Both the position numbers and the translations under genes were made by a program. The notes under the pieces are model-generated. The model had not been told where the DNA came from, did no database searches, and was given only the letters and a program-made list of their open reading frames with translations. A stretch of DNA of 64,000 bases, from assembly GCA_973895155.1 (NCBI GenBank), contig OZ316897.1, positions 7,006,001 through 7,070,000 on the forward strand. Direction: 5' to 3'. Every line of letters starts with the position of its first letter. The first letter of the stretch is position 1. Positions 44,967 to 55,903 of this stretch are shown piece after piece. Source of the DNA: Marsupella aquatica (taxonomy: Eukaryota; Marchantiophyta).

Positions 44967-45740
44967 CACTAGAAGAAAACATGGCCCTTTATCACCAATT
45001 ATCCAATGACCGAAATGAATAAATGACCAAAATTGGCAATGACACAAAATGAATGACAGGAGAATGACTGTCCAAAATGACCAATAGACTGAAATGACAA
45101 AATGATAAATTTTGCGTCATTTAGCCTAATGTCTATACTGACTGATACGACCAAAATGACACAATTAGTATAAAATGGTCAATTTAGACATACATCCTAA
45201 ATGACGCAACCAAATACAACGATGATAAATCAGTGTTTAGCACCATTGTAGTCACTTTGGACAACGGTTGTAAATGACCAAATCCTAGTTGGGTCGTTTT
45301 GGACAACGGTGATAAATGACAAAAAACCTATTTTTGTCATTTTAACCAACACTGCTAAATGACTAAATTTAGGGTCAATCTAAAAATCAAGATATATCAG
45401 TGTTTACAACAATATATAATCATTATGCACTTATCTCATAAATGACTAAATCTAGGGTCAATCTAAAAATCAAAATATATCAGTGTTTACAACAATATAC
45501 AGTCATTATGGACTTGTATCATAAATGATTACTTATAAAGTCAATCTAAAAATTAGGATATATTAGTCTTTATATTAATATATAGTCATTACAAACTTGT
45601 GTCATAAATGACTACTTCTAGAGTCATTAAGGAATCAATGATATATCAGTGATTAAAAGACTGGATAGTCATTGCGGACTCCGCCCATAAATAACTAATT
45701 GTAGAGTCATTGAAGAATGCCAATGACTGCAGTAAGGGTA
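44967..45740 (+). mobile_element. CACTA-type left end with ATGAC subterminal repeats
   Basis: CACTAGAAGAAAAC at 44967 fits the plant En/Spm terminal consensus CACTA(C/G)AAGAAAA. Immediately inside, AAATGAC/GTCATTT words recur densely in both orientations for about 800 bases, as expected for transposase-binding subterminal repeats. No transposase is present. The partner end is uncertain (see 50103-50115). Confidence 0.6.
45357..45735. repeat. 83-84 bp tandem repeats, about 4.5 units
   Basis: Units start with AATGACTA-like words at 45357, 45441, 45524, 45607 and 45690. Each contains a GTCAAT/GTCATT word near its start, ATATATCAGTG in the middle, and a second GTCATT before the end. Confidence 0.85.
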
Positions 45741-48372
45741 ATGTTGGCAGTCATATTGGAGGTCATTTTGACCAAATGACCACATATGTGGTCATTCAAG
45801 ACGTCCCTCATGGTGTCATTATGGGTCAGCAAAAATTATCATGTTCGGTCTAGGAGCTTAAGGTGGGCCCGAGTGGGCCATGGGCCATATATAGAGGTGG
45901 CAACTCCTCCACTAGGTGCGGGACACTATACTCATCATTGTCCATCGACTAGTTGCAGCATAAACACTTTGGACACATGTTTTTGCGTTTACTTAAGGTA
46001 TGATGCACCTTTGGGGAAATCACTCCCAAGTCATACGACTTTGGAGTGATTTGCCAAATTAAAGTGTCACCATGGATGCATATCATCATATCCAAATGCA
46101 AATGGAGCCATTTTTTGGTCTCTCCAAGAAGTAGCGCAACACCAATGGAAGGTTGTCGTACTTTGATTTAATTGTGTCATGTTTGTGTCAGTGTTTGGAT
46201 GGGGAATATTCTATTTTGTAAATAAATAATGATGGGGCACTCCAGGAGGTATTGTAATCTTTATTGGGTCATTTTTGACAAAATTTGTGTTACAAATGCC
46301 AATGACTACAAGTAAGGTCCCGAGTAAGGTGATTAAAACTGTCATATGGGATGTCATATAAGTCAAATGACTGGACTTGTAGTCATTTGAGGGGTCCCTC
46401 ATGAAATCATTAAGTAGAAGCACAAATAACCAGTTTGGGCTGGAGGCTAGAGGTGGGCCCTAGAGTGCCATGTGGCCCCACATAGAGCTGAGAACCCCTC
46501 CACTAGGTGCAGGGCACTATGCTCATCATTGTCCAATCACTAGTTGTGCCAAACACTTTGGATCCATGTTTTCATGTTTACTTAAGGCATGATGCACCTT
46601 TGGGGAAATCACTCCCACGCCATACAACTTTGGAGTGATTTGCCAAATTAAAGTGCCCCCATGGATGCATACTATCACATTCAAAGGCAAATAAAAGTTG
46701 TTTTTTGTTCTCCAAGAGATATTGCAGCACCAATGGAATGGGCGTGGTCATTGTGCTTCCCTATGTGGTGTGTGTGTGGGTTTTGGGTAAAGGAATATTC
46801 TAACTTTGCAAGGAATCTAAAGTGGGCTCTCTTTGGAGGTACTAGGGCCTTCATTGGGTCATTTGTGAACAATGGCGTGTCATAAATGCCCAATGACTAC
46901 AAATAAGGTCATTGAAACCGTCATATGGGATGTCATATAAGTCAAATGACTGGACTTGTTGTCATGTGAGGGGATCCCTTGTGCAATCATTGAAGACAAA
47001 CATAAATGACCAGTTTGGGGCCAGGGGCTGGAGGTGGGCCCTAGAGTGCCATGTGGCCCCACATGGGGCTGTCAACCCCTCCACTAGGTGTGGAATACTA
47101 TATATATTTACTATTATCCAACCATTAGTTGCACCATAATTAATGTTGAGTCATGTTTTTGCAGCGTTTACCTAAGGCATGATGGAACTTTGGGGAAATC
47201 ACTCCCAAGTCATACGACTTTGGAGTGATTTGCCAAAAATGTCACCATGGATGTATACCATCACATCCAATTGCAAGTGAAATAATAGTTGTTTTCTTGT
47301 TCTTCAAGAGGTAGTGCAAAACCAGTGGAAGATTGTTGTCCTTCTATTAACTATATCATGATGTTTGTGCCGGTGTTTGGGTGGGGAATATTCTATTAAA
47401 TTGCAAAGGGATTATGAGGGGGCACTCCGAGAGGTAGTGTAATTTTCACTGGGTCATTTTGGAGTAATGGTGTGTCCTTAATGCCAATGACTATAGTGAG
47501 GGTCATTTTGGCTGTCATATTCCAGGTCATTTGGACCAAATGATTGCATATGTGGTCATTAGAGAGGTCCTTCATGGTGTCATTATGAACCAGCATAAAT
47601 GACAAGTTTAGGGCTAGGAGCTAGAGATGGGCCCTAGAGTGCCATGTGGCCCCACATAGAGCTAGAAACCCCTCCACTAGGTGCGGGACACTGTATTTGT
47701 CATTATCCAACCACTAGTTAGACCATGAACACTTTGGAGCCATGTTTTTGCGTTTACTTAAGGCATGATGGAACTTTGGGGAAATCACTCCCAAGTCATA
47801 TGACTTTGGAGTGATTTGCCAAAAGTGGCACCATGGATGCATACCATCGACGTATCCAAAGGAAATAAAACCTTTTTTAGTCTCTCCAAGAAGAAGTGCA
47901 ACACCAATGGAAGGTTGTCATCCATCTATTTAACTGTGTCATGTTTGTGTCGGTGTTTGGATGGGGAATATTCTATTTTGCAAATGAATAGTGATGAGGC
48001 ACTCTGGGAGGTAGTGTAATCTTTATTGGGTCATTTGGAACAAAGGCATGTCATAAATGCCTATGACTACAAACAGGGTCATTAAAATTGTCATATGGGA
48101 TGTCATATAAGTCAAATGACTGGTTTTGTGGTCATTTGAGGGGTCCCTTGTGCACTCATTTAGGAGAAGCACAAATGACCAGTTTGGGGCTAGGGGCATG
48201 AGGTGGGCCCTAGAGTGCCATGTGGCCCCACATAGAGCTGGAAACCCCTCCACTAGGTGTGGGACACTATATTCATCATTGTCCAACCACTAGTTGCACC
48301 ATGAACACTTGGAGCCGTGTTTTTGCATTTACTTAAGGCATGATGGAACTTTGGGAAAATCACTCCCAAGTC
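45715..48372. repeat. About 585-bp tandem repeats, about 4.5 units
   Basis: The block GTGGGCCCTAGAGTGCC recurs near 45860, 46450, 47032, 47625 and 48200 (spacing 575-593). Each unit has the same order: ATGAC/GTCAT words, the GGGCCC block, CTCCACTAGGTG, a hairpin (AAATCACTCC ... GGAGTGATTT) and a spacer. No unit codes for a protein. The array stops at 48372 inside the fifth hairpin. Confidence 0.88.
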
Positions 48373-49480
48373 GGAGCCCGCTCCCATTCTTTCAACAATA
48401 CAAAAATCTTGCTTCCCGCCGTCTGACTTAAGAAATTGAAAGGGCATGGCGACAGAAGCAATCAAAAACATTGAAAACTTACCTTGAACTGACAGGACGC
48501 TCTAGGATGGGCTGCGCTCCTGGGACTATCCCACACTCTTGGGCGCAATCCTTTGTGCAATGCTTGGACCAAAATCTGTCCGCTATCTCCCTGAGGTACT
48601 CCACAGATAAAGCAATCTCTAACACCTCTAGACTGAAGCTCGCAACGGCCTCAATCCTAAACACAAGAGCGCCTGAAACAGAGTCCGCAACTACAAGCTT
48701 TGCAAGTCGACTCTCTGAGCTCTCCCAGCTCATAGGTATCAGCGCGATTGCTTCCCTTCTTGATTGAGCGCTCTTCCAACGCTTGCTAGGTTGATATTCC
48801 AATGCTGACAATAAGCTATGGACAACAAGCTTAGAAGACCGTGGGGAGACAACTAAACTTGCAGCCACGAGGTCACATATCAAAGATAGGGGATTGCAGC
48901 CTTACCTGGGCTGAACCAAACCAAGCCGTTGTCACAAAACAAGTTGTGCAGCAATCCGCAACAACAACAGTGCAAATGCGGGCGAAACGATGTCCTCCAC
49001 GAACCCAAAATGCGGCCACCCTATCCACCTCACACAATGAACAGACCTCCACAATCGACCCTAAACCTTGAACCTTGCCACCAAGCAATGAGCGGCCCGA
49101 TGATCCACCTTGCTCCCCACTTTGTTAAACCTCCACAATGTGCCGACGACCTTCAACCCTGCCACCAAGCAATGAGCTCTCCGTTGTTCCTCACCCTAAA
49201 CCCTCAACACTCCCGTCAAGTTGTGGACCAAAACTGCGATTGCTTCCTTGCTTCCCTCCAGAATTCTTGTTTTTGGCTGCGGATTATGGAAGCAAATACT
49301 CAAGAGGGTTTGCTTCACAAAAGGGCGCACTTTGCTAGTAAGGACCTACGCACACTGACTAAACGCCTGAACCCACACTTAGTGGCAGAACTGCTGGAAA
49401 CCCAAAGCTACACCGACCTATTCCAACACCCCTAAGCCCCTGTTCCATTGAGGCAAGTCCTTGAGCTTGCTAGTTGCACA
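48373..49480 (-). pseudogene. Gene-fragment-like stretch, function unknown
   Basis: More GC-rich than its surroundings. A minus-strand frame from 48883 to 48479 (134 codons) has balanced composition (VAASLVVSPRSSKLVVHSL; ESRLAKLVVADSVSGALVF; DFWSKHCTKDCAQEC-like end) and runs into a good splice donor, TTCAAG|GTAAGT, at about 48484. The rest (48.9-49.45 kb) has a 168-codon plus-strand frame with two related 'CHQAMS' segments, probably non-coding. I do not recognise a family. It could be host exon sequence captured by the neighbouring CACTA-like element. Confidence 0.35.
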
Positions 49481-50102
49481 CACACACGGGCTTTAGCAAC
49501 AAAGGTTAGACCACTAATGAGAGCCATCCATTTAGACACAAAAATGAGGCCAATTAAGATTACATGCATGCCAGTGTGGGACCCTAGCTAGCGGCACATC
49601 TACCACTTGTAAACTTTTGGCATGCACATACCCGGCCTAAACCCTAAACCCTAAAACCCTAGCCTAGACCAAGTACCTTTAATTTACCTGGTAGATTACT
49701 TACCTTGTATCGCTATGTACGCACTCGCACAATATTAATTGCCAGGGCATTCCCTTAATTTAGTCCTAATTTTCAAATGTGTTTAAAGGGACTAAGAAAT
49801 TAGGATATATCCCGAATGCTATGTGTTGGGCGAGGTCAAATGGGATTAGATTGTGGTGTTAACCCTAAAGTTTTCTTGCATGTATAAAGCTCTATTGTAG
49901 AGGGAGTGACTTAACAAACTTCATTCTTGTTGGCTGAACTTAGTTATAGTTGCAACTTCCACCATAGTTAGGAATATGACTTCCCAAGAATTCTCCAAAA
50001 CTCAGTCAACAACTTGTAACAAAAATGACACCAACAACCTAGGAGTCACAAAATATGGAAAGTCTCAAGCGAGTCACTTAAGGCAGGTCTCAGAATGGCC
50101 CA
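49481..50102. other. Spacer with short telomere-type repeat
   Basis: No gene seen. At 49636-49664 there are three runs of CCCTAAA/CCCTAAAA, the plant telomere word or telo-box. Confidence 0.6.
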
Positions 50103-50115
50103 GTTTCTTCTAGTG
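50103..50115 (-). mobile_element. CACTA-type end facing left, inserted in family E
   Basis: Minus strand CACTAGAAGAAAC, 12 bases identical to the end at 44967, placed exactly where family E similarity breaks off. Flanking triplets differ (GGA at 44967, ATA here on the minus strand), so the two ends need not belong to one element. Confidence 0.5.
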
Positions 50116-50156
50116 TATTCTATGCCTTCCCTTGTCTTCCTCTCGTGGTCTTCCTT

Positions 50157-50184
50157 TAGGTATGTTTGGATTCCGCCGCCGGAA
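50157..50184 (-). promoter_or_regulatory. 28-bp LTR motif, family E minus copy
   Basis: Minus strand TTCC-GGCGGC-GGAA-TC-CAAACATACCTA, identical to copies 1 and 3. Confidence 0.6.
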
Positions 50185-50772
50185 TGATCCCCAACTAGCT
50201 TGGGTAAGCCGCTAAGACCTCTCTCAGCTCGACACATCCAACTCTTACTACCTTGCTTACTCCCTTCTCTTGGTTGATGTGGGCAATCTTCAAACAAGTT
50301 AATGCGACACACAAATAGCAAAATGACTCCTTGTGACTGAGTTATACCATGCATTTGCCATACAAACAATACTTCTCATACACAAGATCTGCGAACTAAG
50401 CCGTTAGGCTAACTCTATTCATCTCTTAGGCATGAGGAAACATGAATATACACAAGTGTCACAGTATAACTAACTGAGAGCTTCTTTTACTACTTGATCC
50501 CAGCCCTGCTGGTGCACTAAAAACTTGCTAAGGAAGAAGGCCTTGAACTCCCCGCTGCTCAGGTACTTATCCTTGCAATGGATCCGCCTAATTCCTTGCA
50601 GCGTAAGCCTAATCTATCCTAACTAATATCTACCTATGTACAGCGAGGGAGGAGCACAAGTGTTGCTCTTACCAGTGGATCCGCAATTCCACTAATCTAA
50701 GTGTCAGGGCCGCCTCTTGGTCCTGATCCTAAGTCTAAACTTGGAGATTTGCGCCCGCCCTGCTCACTCACG

Positions 50773-53700
50773 CCTCCTCCCTCCACGTCCGCCCTCCTTA
50801 AAAGGAGTGGCCCTCCACCACCGTCCTAGTAGCGGTGGCTGATCCTCAATGGACGCCCCCAACGCTTCCTCCGCAGCCACTGCCGTAGGTCCGCCTTCTG
50901 ACAGATTACCTGGCCCAGACCGAGTCAACTCTCCATTGGCCTGACTAGGTCCACCCTCTGCTTCAGCCTCAGCATCGGCCACGGCCTCCAATACGGCTAT
51001 GGCCTCCCTGGCATGCTCTAGTGGTGGATCCGGTACCCCGGCTTTGTCACTGACTATCCTGGCCTTGGCTTTGCTATCCCCGCCTTGTAGGACAATTGGA
51101 TCATCTGCCGTGACCCTGCCTAAGGTTGGTGCCGGGTTCTCCTCCGTGGTCACGACGGCTTGAGAAGCCATGTTACTCCCTGACCCAGAAGGTTTTTGCT
51201 TCTTCTTCTTCCCTGTTTTGGCAGCTGGTCCCTTCCCCTTGCCACTTACTTCCGGCACCAGTGCGAGTGTCGCGACTTGTCCTTCGGCCAGTACTACCCT
51301 TGGCAACTTGGTTGCCCCACTTGGAGTTGGAACTGATGAAGCCAAGCACTTAAATACTGCGGCTTGTTTCTTCAGCCGCTCCATTTGGTTGTTGGCCCGC
51401 CGCTATAAGTTCTCCATCTTCCTCCTGCGTTTTGTCCAGGTCCTTCTGGGCTTCCTCCAATCCCTTCTTTAAGGTAGCCCTCTCCTCCTGGGTTGCTCTC
51501 AGCTCCTTGTCGAGCTCCGTCACGACCTCAGACTCCATCTTGTTCATCTTGGCATAAGTCTGATCGAGCTGGTCGTCTTTCTCACGCAGGTCGGCCTTGA
51601 AGCCGTTAGGGATGCAAGCTCCTGCTGCAGCACAATAATCCCTTGATAGGATTTCCCTAACTCGGCCTTCTTCTGCTCAAGGGCTCCACGGATATCCTCG
51701 AGCTCCCCCTTCAATGCCCTCTCCCTCCTCTGGGTCTCTGCCATGGGCCGATTGTTGGTTGCTATGTGGGCCACCTCTGCATCCCTTAGCTCTTGCTTCC
51801 ACTTCTCCCTTTCCTTGACCGCATTGGCCAACTCCCCTTGGGTCCGAGTCAGTTTATCTTTGATAATCTGATTATTAGACTGAGCGGTATCCAATTGCCC
51901 CTGCATGATGTTTAGCTCATGCCGCTTAATCCGCAGCTCATCTTGGGCTTTCTTGGCCGCCTTCAGGTCCTCTACCTTGGCTTCCTTCTCTCTAAGCCGT
52001 TGGATGACCTCGTCCTTCTTTCTTCTCACCGCTTCTTCCAATCGGCATTTTTCCAACATCTCTCTCTAGAAAAAAGGTCCCTGCTCCAACTCCTCCCCAA
52101 AGATGCTAAGCGCAAGTTCCCCACACATCTCCCCGTACTCTATGGCTCTTTCTTTAGCATAGGTGGAGTGAGTAGTAGTCATTGGCATCAACCACCGTGG
52201 CCTTTGTTCCCAAGCCGCCTTCCTTATTTCTTCTATCGTGGTTGGAGGGCTGCCCCGTCTTTCTGCAAGCCGCCGGATGTCTCTAGCCATTCTCCCCTAG
52301 GTAAATCCTTCTCCCTAGCTAGGGCTGGTTCCTCTGCTTCCCTGAGTCACTCCTGAAACTCCTGTGCCATCTGTTTTATCTGGTCAAAGCTCGGAGGAGC
52401 GACATCTGGTGGGGGAGACTCCGGGCTGCTTTGCTGGGTGGGGTCCCCTCGAACTACTCTTGGAAGCGTGGGGATGAAACGGCCATAGGTCCTTACTCCT
52501 GGGACATGATGGTCCAACCCGTAGTTGGAGTCATTATTGCCGTAGTCCTCCACCACCTCCTCCCCGGCTTGGACTACCGATTTCCCCCGCTGCTCTCCTT
52601 GTCTTGTTGTGAACACGGCCTCTTGCCAATCATAACTCACAGGTCCTAGTTCCTCCTCCGGCTTCCAGGCTGTCTTGTCCCTTTGTTTACTGCAAACAGG
52701 AGCTTTAGGCTGCTCTTCCTCGGCTTTGGGACTCGAGGCTCCTACATACATTCAAACCCCCGGCTCGTTGTGGAAAGCCTTTTTTGAGGAAGTATTCTAA
52801 GGAGTATTAAATCTACACTTTTCAAAACTTTTGAAGCATTTTAAGTGACAAAATGAGTCACTTAGAGAAGATGAAGGAGTTAAGCTCTAAAACTGCTTTC
52901 ACATTGAAGGATCTTTTTTAATCGCCAAATCATTTTCACATCTGAAGAATCGTTCAGGCGTTTTAAGTTGGATTTTGATTCAATTTTTCTTAAACCATTT
53001 TCTCTCCCTTTTCCTAAATTGAGCTCATTAGATAGAATTTAGCTTAGCTAAACTAGTTTAGCCATCATTAGGAATCTTAGCTTAGGAAAGTAGTTAGAAC
53101 TACTCACCTTTTCAGATCTCTTTGATCTATGAGGGAGTATTATAATTGAACTCCCAGGCAAAATTGCCTTGTCATTTTCTCTGGAAATGATTTGTGACCA
53201 GTATGGGTCTTTTCCTCATGCCAGGTTGGGCTTAGGAGGAAGAATCGCAGAAATGAGAAAATGCACCACCCAAATTCTACTGTTATTCATGATTTCCTCG
53301 TGCATTTCTTGCAAACCTTGGAATGACTGAATACATTTTAAGAAAACGTTTCTTTGGTTTTGTATGGAAAAAATATGAGTAAAGTTATGAAATCTAGAGT
53401 TTAGAGAATTGTAGTGAAATTCCTAATGTAAAGCCGATCTTTGTCGAGTATAAGGAATTTAGGAATGGAGTGAAAATCAAACTTCTATTGAGAAGGAGCG
53501 ATAGTCTCAGATTTTCCATATTAAAACGATTGATCATAAATATTTTGAGTGATACATAGTAGTTGTGTAAGGAAAGAGACTCCTAAAGATCTCAAAGTCC
53601 TTAATACTATCATAAGTTGATTTCCTTTATTCCCTACAGGAACGAATTCGAGTTTCTAAGATACATTTTATACAAGTTTCATCTAAAACGCTTACCACAC

Positions 53701-54325
53701 TCGTGTTCCGACCTCCTTCTTTCCTTGGCTCCGGTAAAGGGGTTTTCCCTCATGAGTTGGCTTAGGCCGACTTCTGGGGCAGTGTCCTGTACCATTGTCG
53801 TTGTCGTTGCCGTCCTCTTCTCCTTCTCCAGCAATTTCAGCAGATTCTGCATGCCTGGTTGTTGCATCGGAGTCTTCTGTCCTTGGCCTAAACACCTGCT
53901 CGATCGTAGGACTATCGGGCTGGTTGGGTTTCTCTACTACCGGCCTCTGTTTCGGAACCTCCTCTGGTGCCCTTGCTTGTAGGGGAAGTACTGGGGCAAA
54001 GATCTGACTTCGGGCATACCGGCACAACAGCGGCATGTGATAGCCAAGCCGCGACATGCTTCCATTGCCAATCACTTGATGTTCCTCCTTCAAGATCTTC
54101 TTCAGTTGGGTGAGGAGGTACCCGTTGTAATCCTGACTTGGGTCTGGCCTCTCCGCCAGGCAGACCTGTGCCTTGCCAATCTCTGGCCTTGTTAAGTTCC
54201 AATGCATGGTTACTCACAAGAAATCGATTATCTCTCCGATGTGCAGGTTGGTGCAGGTGTTCCGGAAAGTCGCGGAACTCGACTACCTTAACACTAAGCT
54301 CCGGCGTCGCTGACTCCGACGCCAA
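50773..54325 (-). pseudogene. Family E LTR-unit protein, longest copy, broken
   Basis: From the N-terminal side: NTCTNLHIGEIIDFL and TMHWNLTRPEIG (about 54170-54275), which parallel CTNLICMEQLNFIRTTLHI in element A's LTR ORF and show the two are homologous; a Pro/Glu linker to 53697; an AT-rich gap; a second linker (52741-52347); MARDIRRLAERRGSPP (52290); the coiled coil (52059-51350); then a lysine-rich block (KKKKQKPSG) and an acidic tail to about 50773. Several frameshifts and stops; upstream sequence is lost to the D insertion. No function known. Confidence 0.6.
52742..53695 (-). other. AT-rich, intron-like gap in the family E ORF
   Basis: 954 bases with no coding character. On the minus strand the coding side ends GTGTG|GTAAGCG and resumes after ATGTATGTAG|GAGCC, matching splice donor and acceptor consensus. 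By my count the codon phases do not match across it, so it may be an insertion or the flanks may be frameshifted. Confidence 0.35.
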
Positions 54326-54334
54326 GCTCCCTTA

Positions 54335-55757
54335 TGGTCCAGGCCCGGATAGGCCATCCGGGTAGGACTTAGCATGGGGAGACTTGTGGGAAATGAGACA
54401 TGGCACTGGCGAGGCTAGGGGCCAAGCTGGGGACACACACTAAGGACTTGGACTAGCCTATGGCTGGTCGGGTCAAGGGGAAATGGGTCGGGCTCAAGGA
54501 TGGTCATCCGGACCGTCGGATGGACTTTGAGTTTTGAGGGCTTGGGAGCGAGCTCCTCTTGGGCCCAAGGCCAACGGAGTTGACGCCATTGGCAACGGAC
54601 GCTTGGGGCGCAAGTTGTGGCCCGATCCGGGTTGGGCCGGTCGGGGGCCCCGAGCGGTGATCAGACCTGAAGGCCTAGGAATGAGCACTGGGTCGGCCCG
54701 GTCACAACGGGCTAAGGCACTCCGCTTGCGGATGCCTATCAAGAAAGTTATGGGCGTTGCCAATTGGTGGCACCCATTATGCGTGATGGGATCCGGGTTG
54801 GGGGCCAAATGTTTAGGGACCAAAGCTGGTCCGGGGGTGGCAGGTCTCCAGAAGCATATATGAGGGGAGTGGTGTCTCCCTGGGGGCTAAGGCCGAGCCA
54901 AAGTCGTGAGCTGCGGCGGTCGCGACACTAAGGGAAACCGCCAAATGGAAATGGCGATATCTTCCCAACGGGAAGTCCGTTGGAGGACTTCTTGGGTGCG
55001 TTGGAAAGCTCTTGAGGAGGGATACGTCGTTCTGAGCTCAGATGGGTCTAGGGGTGCCATGGGTTCTCGTGGTTTGTGGGTGTTAGCTTGCCCGCTTGCC
55101 AAATCCTGCCGAACAGCAGCCAAGCCGCGTTCAGCCTCCCAAGGGAGCTTGCGTTGGGGAGGCAAGGCCAAGTAGGTATGGAGGCTGAGTCCCAAGGGCG
55201 CTCGGTCCCTAGACCATCAGTGGGGCGAACCGGGAGCGGTTGTTAGAGTCGGGGCGATTCTGGTCCCAGAGTGTTGAGACAAGCTTGGGACAAGCTTTAG
55301 GACAAGCTACACTATTTGGGCCATGAGCATGTCCTGAGGTCAGGGCGGTCAGTTGGTGATGGATAGGTACGAGGGGGAACCCGGGCCGCGCCCAAGGAAG
55401 GAGCTGCCCTGGACGGACAGTGGGCGTGGGTTCTGGTTCCAGCTTATGGCATCGGGAGGACCTATCGTTGACCTATTTACCAACGTCTGTTGAGCTTGAG
55501 TTAGGATGCTAGACTTGGGGAGTTCTAGATCCGTAGGGGTTACTTACCGAGGTGCTTGGTTGCTTGTGCAGACAATGAGGATCGTTGAGTAGCGGTCGTG
55601 TAGGTGAGCAAGTTCGGCTTTGTATGGGAGGGGCCGCTGGTGGTGCAAAAGGCACTTGGGGGCTTGCTCGAGGTATTCCGTAGAGGCGTTCAGACACCAA
55701 GGGCACTTAGGCGCGAGTGCTGGGATTGGTGAGGGCGCTGGGTAGCGAAGTCCACCA
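54335..55757 (+). repeat. Element D 5' LTR, about 1.4 kb
   Basis: Ends TCCACCA, four bases before the primer site. The start TGGTCC is inferred from the point where family E sequence stops and from the TGGT/ACCA symmetry of the ends. GC-rich; its internal ORFs look accidental. Confidence 0.55.
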
Positions 55758-55761
55758 CTTG

Positions 55762-55773
55762 TGGTATCAGAGC
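55762..55773 (+). other. Initiator-Met tRNA primer-binding site of element D
   Basis: TGGTATCAGAGC is the complement of the 3' end of plant initiator-Met tRNA, the usual primer for copia and many Ty3 elements. Confidence 0.9.
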
Positions 55774-55903
55774 AATTGCTAGCATAGACACCGGGCCGGG
55801 GTTGTGCTAAGTCGGAATCCAAAATCTTAGCAGATTTTTGCGGGGACTTAGTGCTTCAACATGCCCGGCGGGTCGATTGCGGGCAGATTCGGTCGCTGGG
55901 AAC

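Larger units (their letters stand above)
50116..54334 (-). repeat. Family E, longest copy, minus strand
   Basis: Contains the coiled-coil region and 900-base 3' part of the E units, plus about 2 kb more at the 5' side absent from copies 1-3. It is cut at its 3' end by the CACTA-type end and at its 5' side by the LTR of element D. Confidence 0.75.

Noticed and set aside
45715-48372. CRISPR-like array
   Set aside because: Units are about 585 bp without short conserved repeats separated by unique spacers, and the host is a plant nuclear genome. It is a tandem satellite-type repeat.
48929-49435. 168-codon plus-strand ORF as a gene
   Set aside because: Low-complexity Pro/Gln/His-rich frame without motifs, opposite to the better-supported minus-strand fragment. 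Left unassigned.
44967-50115. One complete 5.1-kb CACTA element
   Set aside because: Ends match for only 12 bases, flanking triplets differ, and the right subterminal region lacks the dense ATGAC words of the left, so I did not join them.
55762-55790. tRNA gene at the TGGTATCAGAGC site
   Set aside because: Only the short primer-complement is present, with no cloverleaf around it; its place after an LTR end explains it.
54494-55822. Several 60-110 codon ORFs in the D LTR
   Set aside because: GC-rich sequence has few stops; the frames lie on both strands, lack motifs and are not shared with other copies, unlike the ORFs in the A and E LTRs.
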